Shown here: positions 33,018 to 40,930 of the stretch, in pieces
Position numbering within the stretch: position 1 is the first letter of the stretch
How the letters are laid out: every line of letters starts with the position of its first letter
Assembly: GCF_003002815.1 (NCBI RefSeq)
Contig: NZ_PVTF01000011.1
Location: forward strand, 62,001 to 126,000
DNA: 64,000 bases
Direction: 5' to 3'
From: Umezawaea tangerina
GTDB taxonomy: Bacteria; Actinomycetota; Actinomycetes; Mycobacteriales; Pseudonocardiaceae
The notes under the pieces: generated by a model
Told to the model about the DNA's origin: nothing
The model's input: only the letters and a program-made list of their open reading frames with translations
The model's database searches: none
Program-made: the position numbers and the translations under genes

Positions 33018-35000
33018 CTACCGCCTCCGGTCGACCGACATGTCCGCGACCTCGGCGAGCATCGCGGTGTGCTCGTTGGCGGGCAGGTCGGCGAGGTAGG
33101 ACTTCGCGAGCGCGACCTCGGCCTCGGCGTGCTCCACCGCGCGCTTGAGCGCGCCCGTCTCGTCGAGCACGTCCCGCAGCGCCGTGAACGCCTCCTCCGG
33201 CGTCAGCTCACCGCTGAGCGCGCCCACCACCCGTGCGCGCTGCTCCGGCGTGCCGGTCTCGTGGGCGAGCAGCACCGGGTAGGTGGGGCGCAGGTTGCGC
33301 AGGTCGCTCAGCCCGGACTTGCCGGTGACGGCGGGGTCGGACAGGTAGGGCAGCAGGTCGTCGTGCATCTGGAACGCGAGACCGAGGTGCTCGGCGTACT
33401 GGCCCACCGCGTCGACCACGGCGGGCTCCGCGCCGCCGAGCACCGCGCCCGCCCGGCACGCGCCGCGGAACAGCGCCCCCGTCTTGAGCGCCATCACCGT
33501 CACGTACTCCGCCAGCGGGCGCGAGGGGTCGGTGGCCATCGCGCCCTCCAGCGCCTGGCCGCGGCACACGTCCACCGCGGCGTCGGAGATCGCGCGCACC
33601 GCCCGCAGCGCGGCCGCCTCCGGCACACCCCGGTCGACGCAGGTCGTCACCGAGCCGAACGTGCGCATCATCAGCGCGTCGCCGGTGACGATGGCGTCGG
33701 GCACGCCGAAGCGGTGCTGCACCGACGGCCTGCCCCGGCGCGTCTCGTCGCCGTCGATCACGTCGTCGTGCACCAGCGACCCGACGTGCAGGTACTCCAC
33801 CGCGAGCGCGGCGGGCACGACCTGCTCCACGTCCCCGCCGACCGCGCCCGCCGCGGCGGTGAGCAGCAGGGGGCGCAGCAGCTTGCCCGGTATGAGCAGC
33901 GCGTAGCGGGAGATGGCGAGCACCGGGTCGTCCTGCTCCGGCCACTCGCCGTGCAGCGCCTCGCGCAGCCGGGACACGACCGCCTCGGCGGCGGGGGAGA
34001 AGCCCTTGCGGGTGTACTCGCCGACCAGCGCGATCACCGCGTCGTTGGCCTCGCGCGTCCCCACGGTCACCCGGACGCCCAACCCTCCCACGTCGCCGAC
34101 CGCCACCCCGTGCTCGGCGAGGAACTCGACCAGTGGCGGTCCCTCCGCCCCCAGCGGGAGCCACAGGTAGTTGCCCGCGCTCGGCGGCACCGGCAGGCCG
34201 TGGTCCAGCAGCGCGGTCCGCAGCCGGTCGCGCTCGACGCGCACCGCGGCGCACTGCGCGCGCATCCGGTCCTCCGCGGCCAGCGCGGCGATGGCGGCGG
34301 CCTGGGCGACCGTGCTGACCCGGAAGAAGGGCGCGGTGCCGCGCAGCGGCGTGACGACCCGCTCCGCCGCCACCAGGTAGCCCACCCGCAGGCCCAGCAG
34401 GCCGTGCGACTTGGAGAACGTCCTGACCACCACGACGCGGGGGTCCTCGCGGTGCAGGGCCAGCGCGTCGGCGATCTCGGCGGGGTCGGAGAACTCGCGG
34501 TACGCCTCGTCCACGACCAGCAGCACGTCCGGTGGCAGGGCGTCCAGCAGCCGCCGCACCTCGGCGTGGCCCAGCACCGACCCCGTGGGGTTGTTCGGGT
34601 TGCACAGCAGGACGGCCCTGGTCCTGGGCGTCACCGCGGCGGCCGTCGCGTCGACGTCCGTGCCGTACCCGTCGGCCAGCGGCAGCACGACCGGCGTGGC
34701 ACCGGTGTTGCGCACGAGCGGCCCGTACCCCCAGAACGACGGCGAGGCGTGCACGACCTCGTCGCCGGGCCCGGCCGTACCGTCGAGCAGCTGCTGGAGC
34801 ACCGCGCCGGAGCCCGCCCCGACCAGCACCTCGGAGGCGGGCACGCCGAGGTGGGCCGCGATGGCGGCGGTGAGCCCGTCGGACATCGCGTCCAGGGTCA
34901 AGTGGGAGTTGTCGGCGGCTGCTATTACCGCTTCTCGGACTCCGGGCAGCGGAGGGGCGAAGTTCTCATTGAGGGAAAGCTGGTGGACGATGTTCGGCAC
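33018..35000 (-). CDS. HisC-like aminotransferase fused to polyprenyl diphosphate synthase
   Basis: 660 residues if the GTG at 35000 is used (GGGGA 7 nt upstream); the frame is open to an ATG at 35102, but those codons have low third-position GC and no match to the paralogue. Residues about 1-335 are a complete fold-type I aminotransferase (SLNEN, CNPNNPTG, VVDEAYREFSD, FSKSHGLLGLRVGY with Lys197). Residues about 355-655 are a trans-prenyl synthase: KLLRPLLL, LHVGSLVHDDVIDGDETRRG with the first Asp-rich motif D412-D416, GDALMMRTF, MALKTGALFRGAC, and FQMHDDLLPYLSD, where the second motif is DDLLP (547-551), its last Asp replaced by Pro. The residue five before the first motif is Gly, where actinobacterial GGPP synthases often carry a bulky residue, so a chain of C20 or longer is possible. 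Fusion suggests coordinated supply of both UbiA substrates. Confidence 0.92.
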   Translation of the reverse strand: MPNIVHQLSLNENFAPPLPGVREAVIAAADNSHLTLDAMSDGLTAAIAAHLGVPASEVLVGAGSGAVLQQLLDGTAGPGDEVVHASPSFWGYGPLVRNTGATPVVLPLADGYGTDVDATAAAVTPRTRAVLLCNPNNPTGSVLGHAEVRRLLDALPPDVLLVVDEAYREFSDPAEIADALALHREDPRVVVVRTFSKSHGLLGLRVGYLVAAERVVTPLRGTAPFFRVSTVAQAAAIAALAAEDRMRAQCAAVRVERDRLRTALLDHGLPVPPSAGNYLWLPLGAEGPPLVEFLAEHGVAVGDVGGLGVRVTVGTREANDAVIALVGEYTRKGFSPAAEAVVSRLREALHGEWPEQDDPVLAISRYALLIPGKLLRPLLLTAAAGAVGGDVEQVVPAALAVEYLHVGSLVHDDVIDGDETRRGRPSVQHRFGVPDAIVTGDALMMRTFGSVTTCVDRGVPEAAALRAVRAISDAAVDVCRGQALEGAMATDPSRPLAEYVTVMALKTGALFRGACRAGAVLGGAEPAVVDAVGQYAEHLGLAFQMHDDLLPYLSDPAVTGKSGLSDLRNLRPTYPVLLAHETGTPEQRARVVGALSGELTPEEAFTALRDVLDETGALKRAVEHAEAEVALAKSYLADLPANEHTAMLAEVADMSVDRRR

Positions 35001-35143
35001 GCTGAGGTCCCCGTTCACCGGTCGAGCCGTCAGGAAAACATCGAAGGCGTTCCGAACAACCTCTACCGAATTGACGGCTTCCTGGGAAGGGGGATGACGC
35101 ATTGTGGAGAACGCGCTAAAGGGCGACCGGATGGACGCGGATG

Positions 35144-35171
35144 TCGATAGCTCCGGTTAACACACCGTCAA
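35144..35171 (-). promoter_or_regulatory. Predicted promoter of the fusion-ubiA-monooxygenase operon
   Basis: Reading the minus strand, TTGACG (35171-35166) and TATCGA (35149-35144) are separated by 16 bp. The site resembles the TTGACG promoter of the plus-strand cluster operon and lies 145 bp upstream of the preferred GTG start. Confidence 0.4.
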
Positions 35172-35562
35172 CTCGGCGAATCTTATCCGCGACAGAATTC
35201 GTGCTAAGGCGGTCGGCAGCCGCTGGGTCGTCCGGAGCAGCGCTCGGCTGATCGGTTCGCGGCTGTTCGTGTGACGCCGTCGCGCGGCCGGACCGGTGCG
35301 CGGACCGGAGGTGCCGGCGGTACGGCCCCTTCGTGCCGCGAGTCCGGCGAGAACATGACAATCCCGAACGGGGGCGATACCCGAATGGGCTAGGAGGGTG
35401 TCTCACGTGGCAGGTCGCGGCCCCTCCGCGGCGTCGCTCGCGCCGACTGTCCGATGTGGACTCAAGTGCCGGGATGGCCGGCGGTGTGGGCGACCTGGTC
35501 GTTTTTCGTCCACATCGGACGGTCGATGCGATGGTGGGACGAGCCGGTCGGGCGGCCTCCGA
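35172..35562. other. Non-coding stretch bounding the terpenoid cluster
   Basis: No convincing gene. The part next to the cluster (35172-35215) is AT-rich promoter-like DNA. The middle is ordinary GC-rich DNA with no conserved frame. The end holds the 13-bp inverted repeat listed separately. It marks the right-hand edge of the cluster. Confidence 0.5.
35449..35520. repeat. Inverted pair of the recurrent 13-mer GTCCGATGTGGAC
   Basis: GTCCGATGTGGAC at 35449-35461 faces its exact reverse complement at 35508-35520, with 46 bp between that include a TTTTT run. It may terminate the small membrane-protein gene at 35563. The same 13-mer occurs at 21670, 22882 and 51192. Confidence 0.65.
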
Positions 35563-35838
35563 TCAGTGCGACCCGCCGACGCCGACCGTGCCCGCGAGGA
35601 TGAGGCCCGCGGCGATGAGCAGGGCGTGCGGCACGACCACGCCCGCGGTGAAGAACGCCGCGGCGACGGCCAGGAGCACCCACTTCACCCGGCGGGAGAG
35701 GCGGAACGGACGGGGCGGCTCGACGTGGGCCGTCCGCCGGTGCCGGTCGATCCCGGCCACGGGCCTGCGTCGGGTGGGGCGGGGCGCGGGGGTGCGCGGC
35801 GCGCGTCGGACGAGGGGCTGCTCCTCGGTTCGGACCAC
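35563..35838 (-). CDS. Small two-helix membrane protein
   Basis: 91 residues from GTG at 35838, chosen because AGGAGGAGACC precedes it. The cytosolic N-terminal half is Arg/Pro-rich (RRAPRTPAPRPTRRRPVAGIDRHRRTAH). Two hydrophobic helices follow (VKWVLLAVAAAFFTAGVVV and ALLIAAGLILAGTVGVGG). No family recognised. It is divergent from the NarL-type kinase gene, 235 bp away, with no evident functional link. Confidence 0.65.
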   Translation of the reverse strand: MVRTEEQPLVRRAPRTPAPRPTRRRPVAGIDRHRRTAHVEPPRPFRLSRRVKWVLLAVAAAFFTAGVVVPHALLIAAGLILAGTVGVGGSH

Positions 35839-36073
35839 GGTCTCCTCCTGGCGGGTTCGGCGGGGGCGGGGTCTTCGCCTCCACTGTCCCTGTGCCCGCG
35901 CCGCGGCGCGATCGGGTCGCGGGCCCATTCCAGGCCGGTCCTGACCGCCATCGCCGCTGTGGCGGGATCGGGGGAGAGGACCCAACATGGGTGTTGCCAC
36001 GGATGGACAGGCACCCGGTTCTCCGGTCACCCTCGCAGGCGTGTCGGGTCGTGATCACCAGGAGGCAGCGCGC

Positions 36074-37027
36074 GTGTCCTTGTTCGGCAGGATCTTCCTG
36101 CTCAACGCCGTGGCGATGGTCGCGGCCGTCGCGCTGCTCGTGCTGGGGCCGATCACGGTGTCCACGCCCGCGCTGCTCGCCGAGATCCTCATCCTCGTCG
36201 CGGGGCTGGCCGTCCTGCTGGTCGCGAACGCCGCGCTGATCCGGCTGGGGCTGGCGCCGCTGGAACGGCTCACCAGGGCGATGACCACGATCGACCTGCT
36301 CAAACCGGGGCCGAGGCTGACCGCGTCGGGGCACGGCGAGATCGCCGACCTGATCACGACGTTCAACGGGATGCTCGACCGGCTGGAGGCCGAGCGCGGG
36401 TCCAGCTCGGCCCGGGCGCTGTCCGCGCAGGAGGCCGAGCGCCGCCGGGTCGCCCAGGAGTTGCACGACGAGGTCGGCCAGTCCCTGACCGCCGTGCTGC
36501 TGGACCTCAAGCGGGTCGCCGACCGCGCGCCCGCGCCCACGGGCGACGAGCTGCGGCAGGTCCAGGAGACCGTCCGCAGCACGCTGGACGAGGTGCGCCG
36601 GATCGCCCGCCGGCTGCGGCCGGGGGTGCTGGAGGAGCTGGGGCTGGTCAGCGCGCTCACGGCGTTGGCGGCGGAGATCTCCGAGCACACCGACGTCGCG
36701 GTGCGGCGCACGTTCGACCGGCACCTGCCGGATCTGGACGAGGAGACCGAGCTCGTCGTGTACCGGGTGGCGCAGGAAGGGCTGACCAACACCGTCCGGC
36801 ACGCCGGCGCGCGGCGGGTCGAGCTGCTGCTGCGCTCGACGTCGGCCGGGGTCGAGCTGTGCGTCCGCGACGACGGCGAAGGCCTGGGCGACTCCGTCGA
36901 GGGCGCCGGCATCCGGGGCATGCGGGAACGCGCGCTGCTGGTCGGCGCGGATCTGGCCGTCGGACCCGCCCCGCGGCGGGGCACCGAGGTCCGGCTCGTG
37001 GTCCGGACGTCCGGGCGAGCCTCGTGA
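36074..37027 (+). CDS. NarL-class sensor histidine kinase
   Basis: 317 residues from GTG at 36074 (AGGAGG 8 nt upstream; the open frame to 35987 lacks a site). Two N-terminal helices with almost no extracellular loop (IFLLNAVAMVAAVALLVLG, LLAEILILVAGLAVLLVANAAL) are followed by a HAMP-like region. HisKA_3 has the phosphoacceptor box RRRVAQELHDEVGQSLTAVLLDLK. The ATPase has EGLTNTVRHAGA (N box) and DDGEG...GAGIRGMRERALLVGADL. The lack of an external sensor loop suggests intramembrane or cytosolic sensing. The stop overlaps the response-regulator start (GTGA). Confidence 0.92.
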   Translation: MSLFGRIFLLNAVAMVAAVALLVLGPITVSTPALLAEILILVAGLAVLLVANAALIRLGLAPLERLTRAMTTIDLLKPGPRLTASGHGEIADLITTFNGMLDRLEAERGSSSARALSAQEAERRRVAQELHDEVGQSLTAVLLDLKRVADRAPAPTGDELRQVQETVRSTLDEVRRIARRLRPGVLEELGLVSALTALAAEISEHTDVAVRRTFDRHLPDLDEETELVVYRVAQEGLTNTVRHAGARRVELLLRSTSAGVELCVRDDGEGLGDSVEGAGIRGMRERALLVGADLAVGPAPRRGTEVRLVVRTSGRAS

Positions 37028-37686
37028 CGCCCGGCACCAGGCCGGTGCGGATCCTGCTCGCGGACGACCACGCGCTGGTGCGCCGCGGCGTCCGGCTGAT
37101 CCTCGACAACGAGCCGGACCTGACCGTGGTGGGGGAGGCGGGCGACGGGGCGGAGGCGATCGCCATGGCCCGCGCGGACCTGCCCGACCTGGCCATCCTG
37201 GACATCGCGATGCCGAGGCTGACCGGCCTGCAGGCCGCGCGCGAGCTGTCGCGGCTGCTGCCGGACCTGCGCATCCTCATCCTCACGATGTACGACAACG
37301 AGCAGTACTTCTTCGAGGCGCTCAAGTCCGGCGCCTCCGGGTACGTGCTCAAGTCGGTCGCCGACCGGGACCTGGTCGAGGCCTGCCGGGCCGCGATGCG
37401 CGGCGAGCCCTTCCTGTACCCCGGCGCGGTCGCCTCGCTCATCCGCAACTACCTCGACCGGGTGCACGACGGCGAGAGCGTCCCCGCGAAGGCGATCACC
37501 GACCGCGAGGAGGAGATCCTCAAGCTCGTGGCCGAGGGCAACTCCTCCAAGGAGATCGCCGACCTGCTCTTCATCAGCGTGAAGACGGTCGAGCGGCACC
37601 GCGCCAACCTGTTGCAGAAGCTCGGACTGAAGGACCGCCTCGCCCTCACCCGGTACGCGATCCGCGCCGGCCTCATCGAACCCTGA
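37024..37686 (+). CDS. NarL/LuxR-family response regulator
   Basis: 220 residues from GTG at 37024, overlapping the kinase stop by 4 bp. The receiver has RILLADDHALVRRGVRLIL, the phosphoacceptor Asp in DLPDLAILDIAMPRLTG, the Thr in ILILTMYD and Lys in GYVLKSVADRDLV. The C-terminal LuxR HTH is ITDREEEILKLVAEGNSSKEIADLLFISVKTVERHRANLLQKLGLKDRLALTRYAI. It stands immediately before the khtT/khtU-like pair, which probably belongs to its operon or regulon. Confidence 0.94.
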   Translation: MTPGTRPVRILLADDHALVRRGVRLILDNEPDLTVVGEAGDGAEAIAMARADLPDLAILDIAMPRLTGLQAARELSRLLPDLRILILTMYDNEQYFFEALKSGASGYVLKSVADRDLVEACRAAMRGEPFLYPGAVASLIRNYLDRVHDGESVPAKAITDREEEILKLVAEGNSSKEIADLLFISVKTVERHRANLLQKLGLKDRLALTRYAIRAGLIEP

Positions 37687-37716
37687 ACACACCCGCGAGA
37701 AGAGGGAAGACCGCCT

Positions 37717-38190
37717 GTGGACGTCGAAGTCACGCCCCTGCCCGGAATCGGCGTCCGCGAGGACTTCGCCACCCGCGCGGGCCGTCGGATCGGGGTGGTC
37801 TCCCACCGCGACGGCAAGTTCGAGCTCATCGTTGCCAGGCAGGACGACCCCGACGCCGCGGTCGCCTCGATACCGCTCACCCCGGAGGAGGCGGTCACCC
37901 TCGCGGGCCTGCTCGGTTCCCCGCAGCTGGTGAGCAGGCTCAGCGAGCAGCACCGCGACATCAGCGGCATCACCACCCGCCAGCTGCCGGTCGTCGCGTA
38001 CGCGAACCGGACGCTGGGCGACACCGCGCTGCGCACCCGCACCAGCGCCTCGGTCGTCGCGGTGGTCCGCGCCGGTGTCGCGCACCCCTCGCCGGGGCCG
38101 GAGTTCCTGTTCCACACCGGCGACCTCGCCGTCGTGGTCGGTACCGCCGAAGGGCTCACCGCCGCGGCCGACATCCTGACAGGCGGCTGA
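37717..38190 (+). CDS. khtT: KhtT-like regulatory subunit of K+/H+ antiporter
   Basis: 157 residues from GTG at 37717. An N-terminal half with VEVTPLPGIGVREDFATRAGRRIGVVSHRDGKFELIVARQDD is joined to a TrkA-C (RCK_C) domain: RTRTSASVVAVVRAGVAHPSPGPEFLFHTGDLAVVVGTAEGLTAAADIL. This is the architecture of Bacillus KhtT, the soluble gating subunit that binds nucleotides and controls KhtU. It lies 4 bp upstream of the antiporter. It likely governs K+ efflux during alkaline, methylglyoxal or c-di-AMP-linked stress; which applies here is unknown. Confidence 0.82.
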   Translation: MDVEVTPLPGIGVREDFATRAGRRIGVVSHRDGKFELIVARQDDPDAAVASIPLTPEEAVTLAGLLGSPQLVSRLSEQHRDISGITTRQLPVVAYANRTLGDTALRTRTSASVVAVVRAGVAHPSPGPEFLFHTGDLAVVVGTAEGLTAAADILTGG

Positions 38191-38194
38191 GCGC

Positions 38195-39379
38195 GTGCAG
38201 GAGACCGCCATCGCCCTGATCCAGCTCGGCGCCGTCTTCTTCGGTCTCGGCCTGCTCGGCCGGGTCGCCTGGAAGTTCGGCATCTCGCCCATCCCGCTCT
38301 ACCTCGTCGGCGGCCTCGCGTTCGGCTCCGGCGGGCTGATCCCGTTGCACGGCATCGACGAGTTCACCCACCTGGCCAGCGAGATCGGCGTGGTGCTGCT
38401 GCTGTTGCTGCTGGGCCTGGAGTACTCGGCCTCGGAGCTCACGACCGGGCTGCGCAAGTCGTGGACGGCCGGACTGGTCGACATCGCCCTCAACGCCGTG
38501 CCGGGCGCCGCGGCCGCGCTCCTGCTCGGCTGGGGTCCGGTCGGCGCGCTCGCGATGGCGGGCGTCACCTACATCTCGTCCTCGGGGATCATCGCCAAGG
38601 TCCTCGGCGACCTCGGCCGCCTCGGCAACCGGGAGACGCCGGTCGTGCTGTCGGTGCTGGTGTTCGAGGACCTGGCGATGGCGGTGTACCTGCCGGTGCT
38701 GACCGCCGTGCTGGCGGGCGCGAGCCTGCTGGGCGGCCTGACCTCGGTGGGCATCTCGCTGCTCGCCGTCACGGTCGTGCTCGTGGTCGCGCTGAGGTAC
38801 GGGCGGTTCATCTCCGCCGTCGTGGACAGCCCGGACCACGAGGTGTTCCTGCTCAAGGTGCTCGGCTCGGCGCTGCTGGTGGCGGGCATCGCCTCGCAGC
38901 TGCAGGTGTCCGCCGCGGTGGGCGCGTTCCTGCTGGGCATCGCGATCTCCGGGTCCACCGCGGAGAACGCGACCAGGATGCTCGAACCGCTGCGCGACCT
39001 GTTCGCGGCGATGTTCTTCGTGGTGTTCGGCCTGAACACCAACCCCTCCTCCATCCCGCCCGTCCTCGGCGTGGCGGCGGCGCTCGCCCTGGTCACCACC
39101 GCCACGAAGATCGCCACCGGCTGGTGGGCGGCCAAGCGGCAGGGCATCGCGGCGATGGGGCGGGCCCGCACGGGCGCGGCGCTGGTGGCGCGCGGCGAGT
39201 TCTCCATCGTGATCGCCGGGCTCGCGGTCGCGTCCGGGCACGTGCAGGACGAGCTCGCCGCGCTGGCCACCGCCTACGTGCTGCTGATGGCGATCATCGG
39301 GCCGATCGTGGCGCGGTACGTGGAACCGGTCAGCGGGTTCCTGCTGCGCGACCGGTCGAAGAGCGGCGCGCACGGCTGA
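38195..39379 (+). CDS. khtU: CPA2-family K+(Na+)/H+ antiporter (KhtU-like)
   Basis: 394 residues, about 12 helices, GTG start. CPA2 hallmarks: GGLAFGSGGLIPLHGIDEFTHLASEIGVVLLLLLLGLEYS (helices 2-3) and TYISSSGIIAKVLGDLGRLGNRETPVVLSVLVFEDLAMAVYLPVL, with the conserved acidic pair in FEDLAMA, where KefC/KhtU-type K+ antiporters have an E-D pair. No C-terminal RCK is attached; KhtT supplies it in trans. Its last 50 bp overlap the 3' end of the convergent FAD hydroxylase gene. Confidence 0.88.
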   Translation: MQETAIALIQLGAVFFGLGLLGRVAWKFGISPIPLYLVGGLAFGSGGLIPLHGIDEFTHLASEIGVVLLLLLLGLEYSASELTTGLRKSWTAGLVDIALNAVPGAAAALLLGWGPVGALAMAGVTYISSSGIIAKVLGDLGRLGNRETPVVLSVLVFEDLAMAVYLPVLTAVLAGASLLGGLTSVGISLLAVTVVLVVALRYGRFISAVVDSPDHEVFLLKVLGSALLVAGIASQLQVSAAVGAFLLGIAISGSTAENATRMLEPLRDLFAAMFFVVFGLNTNPSSIPPVLGVAAALALVTTATKIATGWWAAKRQGIAAMGRARTGAALVARGEFSIVIAGLAVASGHVQDELAALATAYVLLMAIIGPIVARYVEPVSGFLLRDRSKSGAHG

Positions 39380-40895
39380 CCGACCCGGCCACCGGCGGTG
39401 CGACCACCCGCAGGAGTGCCCGCGCCACCTCGCCCGCGTCGGGCCCGGCGGCCAGGACGTAGTGGTCGGGGCGCACGGCGACCGCGGTGGCGCCGAGCCG
39501 GTCGAACCAGCGGTGCAGGGTGCCGTCCAGGTCGGCCACGACGCCGTCCCCGGCGGACTTCCCGATCCCGGTCGTCGTGACGCCCGCCGCGCGCAGGGCC
39601 GTGACGTCGACGTCTGGGAAGTCGTCCCCGAGCAGCAGCAGGCGGAAGCCGCCGCCGACGACCTGGTCGAGCAGCCCGGCCCGACGGCCGTCGTCGACCC
39701 TGCCCTGCACCGAGAGCGCGCCGCCGCCGGGGCCGTGCAGGCCGGGACCGAGGTCGGGCAGGCGGATGCGTTCGGGCTCCCGGAGGGAGTCGCGGGTGGC
39801 GCGCATCGCGTCGTCGCGCTCGCGGGCGAGCGCGTGGTCGGTCAGGGTGTGCCGGCGTCCGAGCGCGATGCTGGTCGCGGTCAGGGCGCGCACGTGCGGC
39901 TCGCGCTCGCTCTGGTAGGTGTCGAGCACCCCGGGGTCCTGCGCGCCGGTCGACACCAGGTCCAGCTTGAACGCGAGGTTGGCCGCGTCGCGCATCCCCG
40001 AGCACATGCCCTGCCCGAGGAACGGCGGCATCCGGTGGGCGGCGTCGCCCGCGAGCAGGACGCGCCCGTCGCGCCAGCGCCGCGCGACCAGGGAGCGGAA
40101 CGTGTAGGTCGCGACCCGCTCGACGTCGGCGTCGGCCGGGGTGAGGTGGCGCTCCACCCGCCGCCACACCTCCGCGTCGGCGATCTCGCGCCCCACGTCG
40201 GCGTCGTCGAGCATGAAGCAGAACCGCTGGCGCCCGGCACCGGTGGTGAAGATCGTGGTGGGCCCGTCCGGATCGCCGACCTGCAAGGCCGAGGGCAGGC
40301 CCAGCTCGGCGGCGGGACGGCGGAGCACGAAGTCGCACACCAGCCACGGTTCGGCGAAGCCGAGGTCGTCCTCGTCGATGCCGAGCGCCGTGCGCACGAA
40401 GCTGTTGCCGCCGTCGCAGCCCACGACGTAGCGCGCCCGCACCGTGCCGCCCTCGGCCGTGACGAGCCGGACCTCGTCCTCGGCGCGGTCGAGGCCGGTC
40501 ACCGCCGCGCCGAGCCGGACCTCGACCGAGGGCAGCGACCCGCACCGCGCGTGCAGCGCCCGCTCCAGGACGGGCTGGTGGAACATGAGCAGGTCGGGCC
40601 ATCCGCTGTCGCCGACGAGCCTGCTCTCCAGGCTGAGCAGGACCTCCCCGGCGGCGTCGCTCCACTGGTAGGCCTCCTGCACGTGCAGGGTGGGCAGGAG
40701 CTCCTCGGCCAGGCCGAGCCCGGCGAGCAGCCGGAGGACCTCGCCGTCGAAGCTGGCCGCACGGGGCAGGCCGTAGAGCGCGGGATGGCGTTCCAGCACG
40801 ACCACCGAGCGACCCGCCTGCCCCAGCAGCGCCGCCAGTGTCAGACCCACCGGCCCCGCGCCCACCACCGCCACGTCCACGACGTCGTCGGTCAT
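39330..40895 (-). CDS. FAD-dependent aromatic hydroxylase (MhpA/phenol-hydroxylase type)
   Basis: 521 residues. N-terminus VDVAVVGAGPVGLTLAALLGQAGRSVVVLERHP (GxGxxG), then the DG motif RYVVGCDGGNSFVRTALG, and GRVLLAGDAAHRMPPFLGQGMCSGMRDAANLAFKL (GD motif). The C-terminal thioredoxin-like domain (GFRLLLLGDDFPDVDVTALRAAGV) is characteristic of MhpA/MobA-like 3-(3-hydroxyphenyl)propionate or polyketide hydroxylases. It runs in the same direction as the MDR oxidoreductase 35 bp upstream, so the two may form a small catabolic or detoxifying operon controlled by the divergent LysR. Confidence 0.9.
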   Translation of the reverse strand: MTDDVVDVAVVGAGPVGLTLAALLGQAGRSVVVLERHPALYGLPRAASFDGEVLRLLAGLGLAEELLPTLHVQEAYQWSDAAGEVLLSLESRLVGDSGWPDLLMFHQPVLERALHARCGSLPSVEVRLGAAVTGLDRAEDEVRLVTAEGGTVRARYVVGCDGGNSFVRTALGIDEDDLGFAEPWLVCDFVLRRPAAELGLPSALQVGDPDGPTTIFTTGAGRQRFCFMLDDADVGREIADAEVWRRVERHLTPADADVERVATYTFRSLVARRWRDGRVLLAGDAAHRMPPFLGQGMCSGMRDAANLAFKLDLVSTGAQDPGVLDTYQSEREPHVRALTATSIALGRRHTLTDHALARERDDAMRATRDSLREPERIRLPDLGPGLHGPGGGALSVQGRVDDGRRAGLLDQVVGGGFRLLLLGDDFPDVDVTALRAAGVTTTGIGKSAGDGVVADLDGTLHRWFDRLGATAVAVRPDHYVLAAGPDAGEVARALLRVVAPPVAGSVSRARRSSTGRAAGTR

Positions 40896-40930
40896 CGTCC
40901 TGCCGTCCTCACGTGCGGTCGGTGCGCCGG

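Noticed and set aside
39330-39379. 50-bp overlap of convergent antiporter and hydroxylase genes as a sign of misassembly
   Set aside because: Both frames end in plausible tails, and a similar 68-bp convergent overlap occurs at 63557-63624; such overlaps are common in compact actinomycete genomes.
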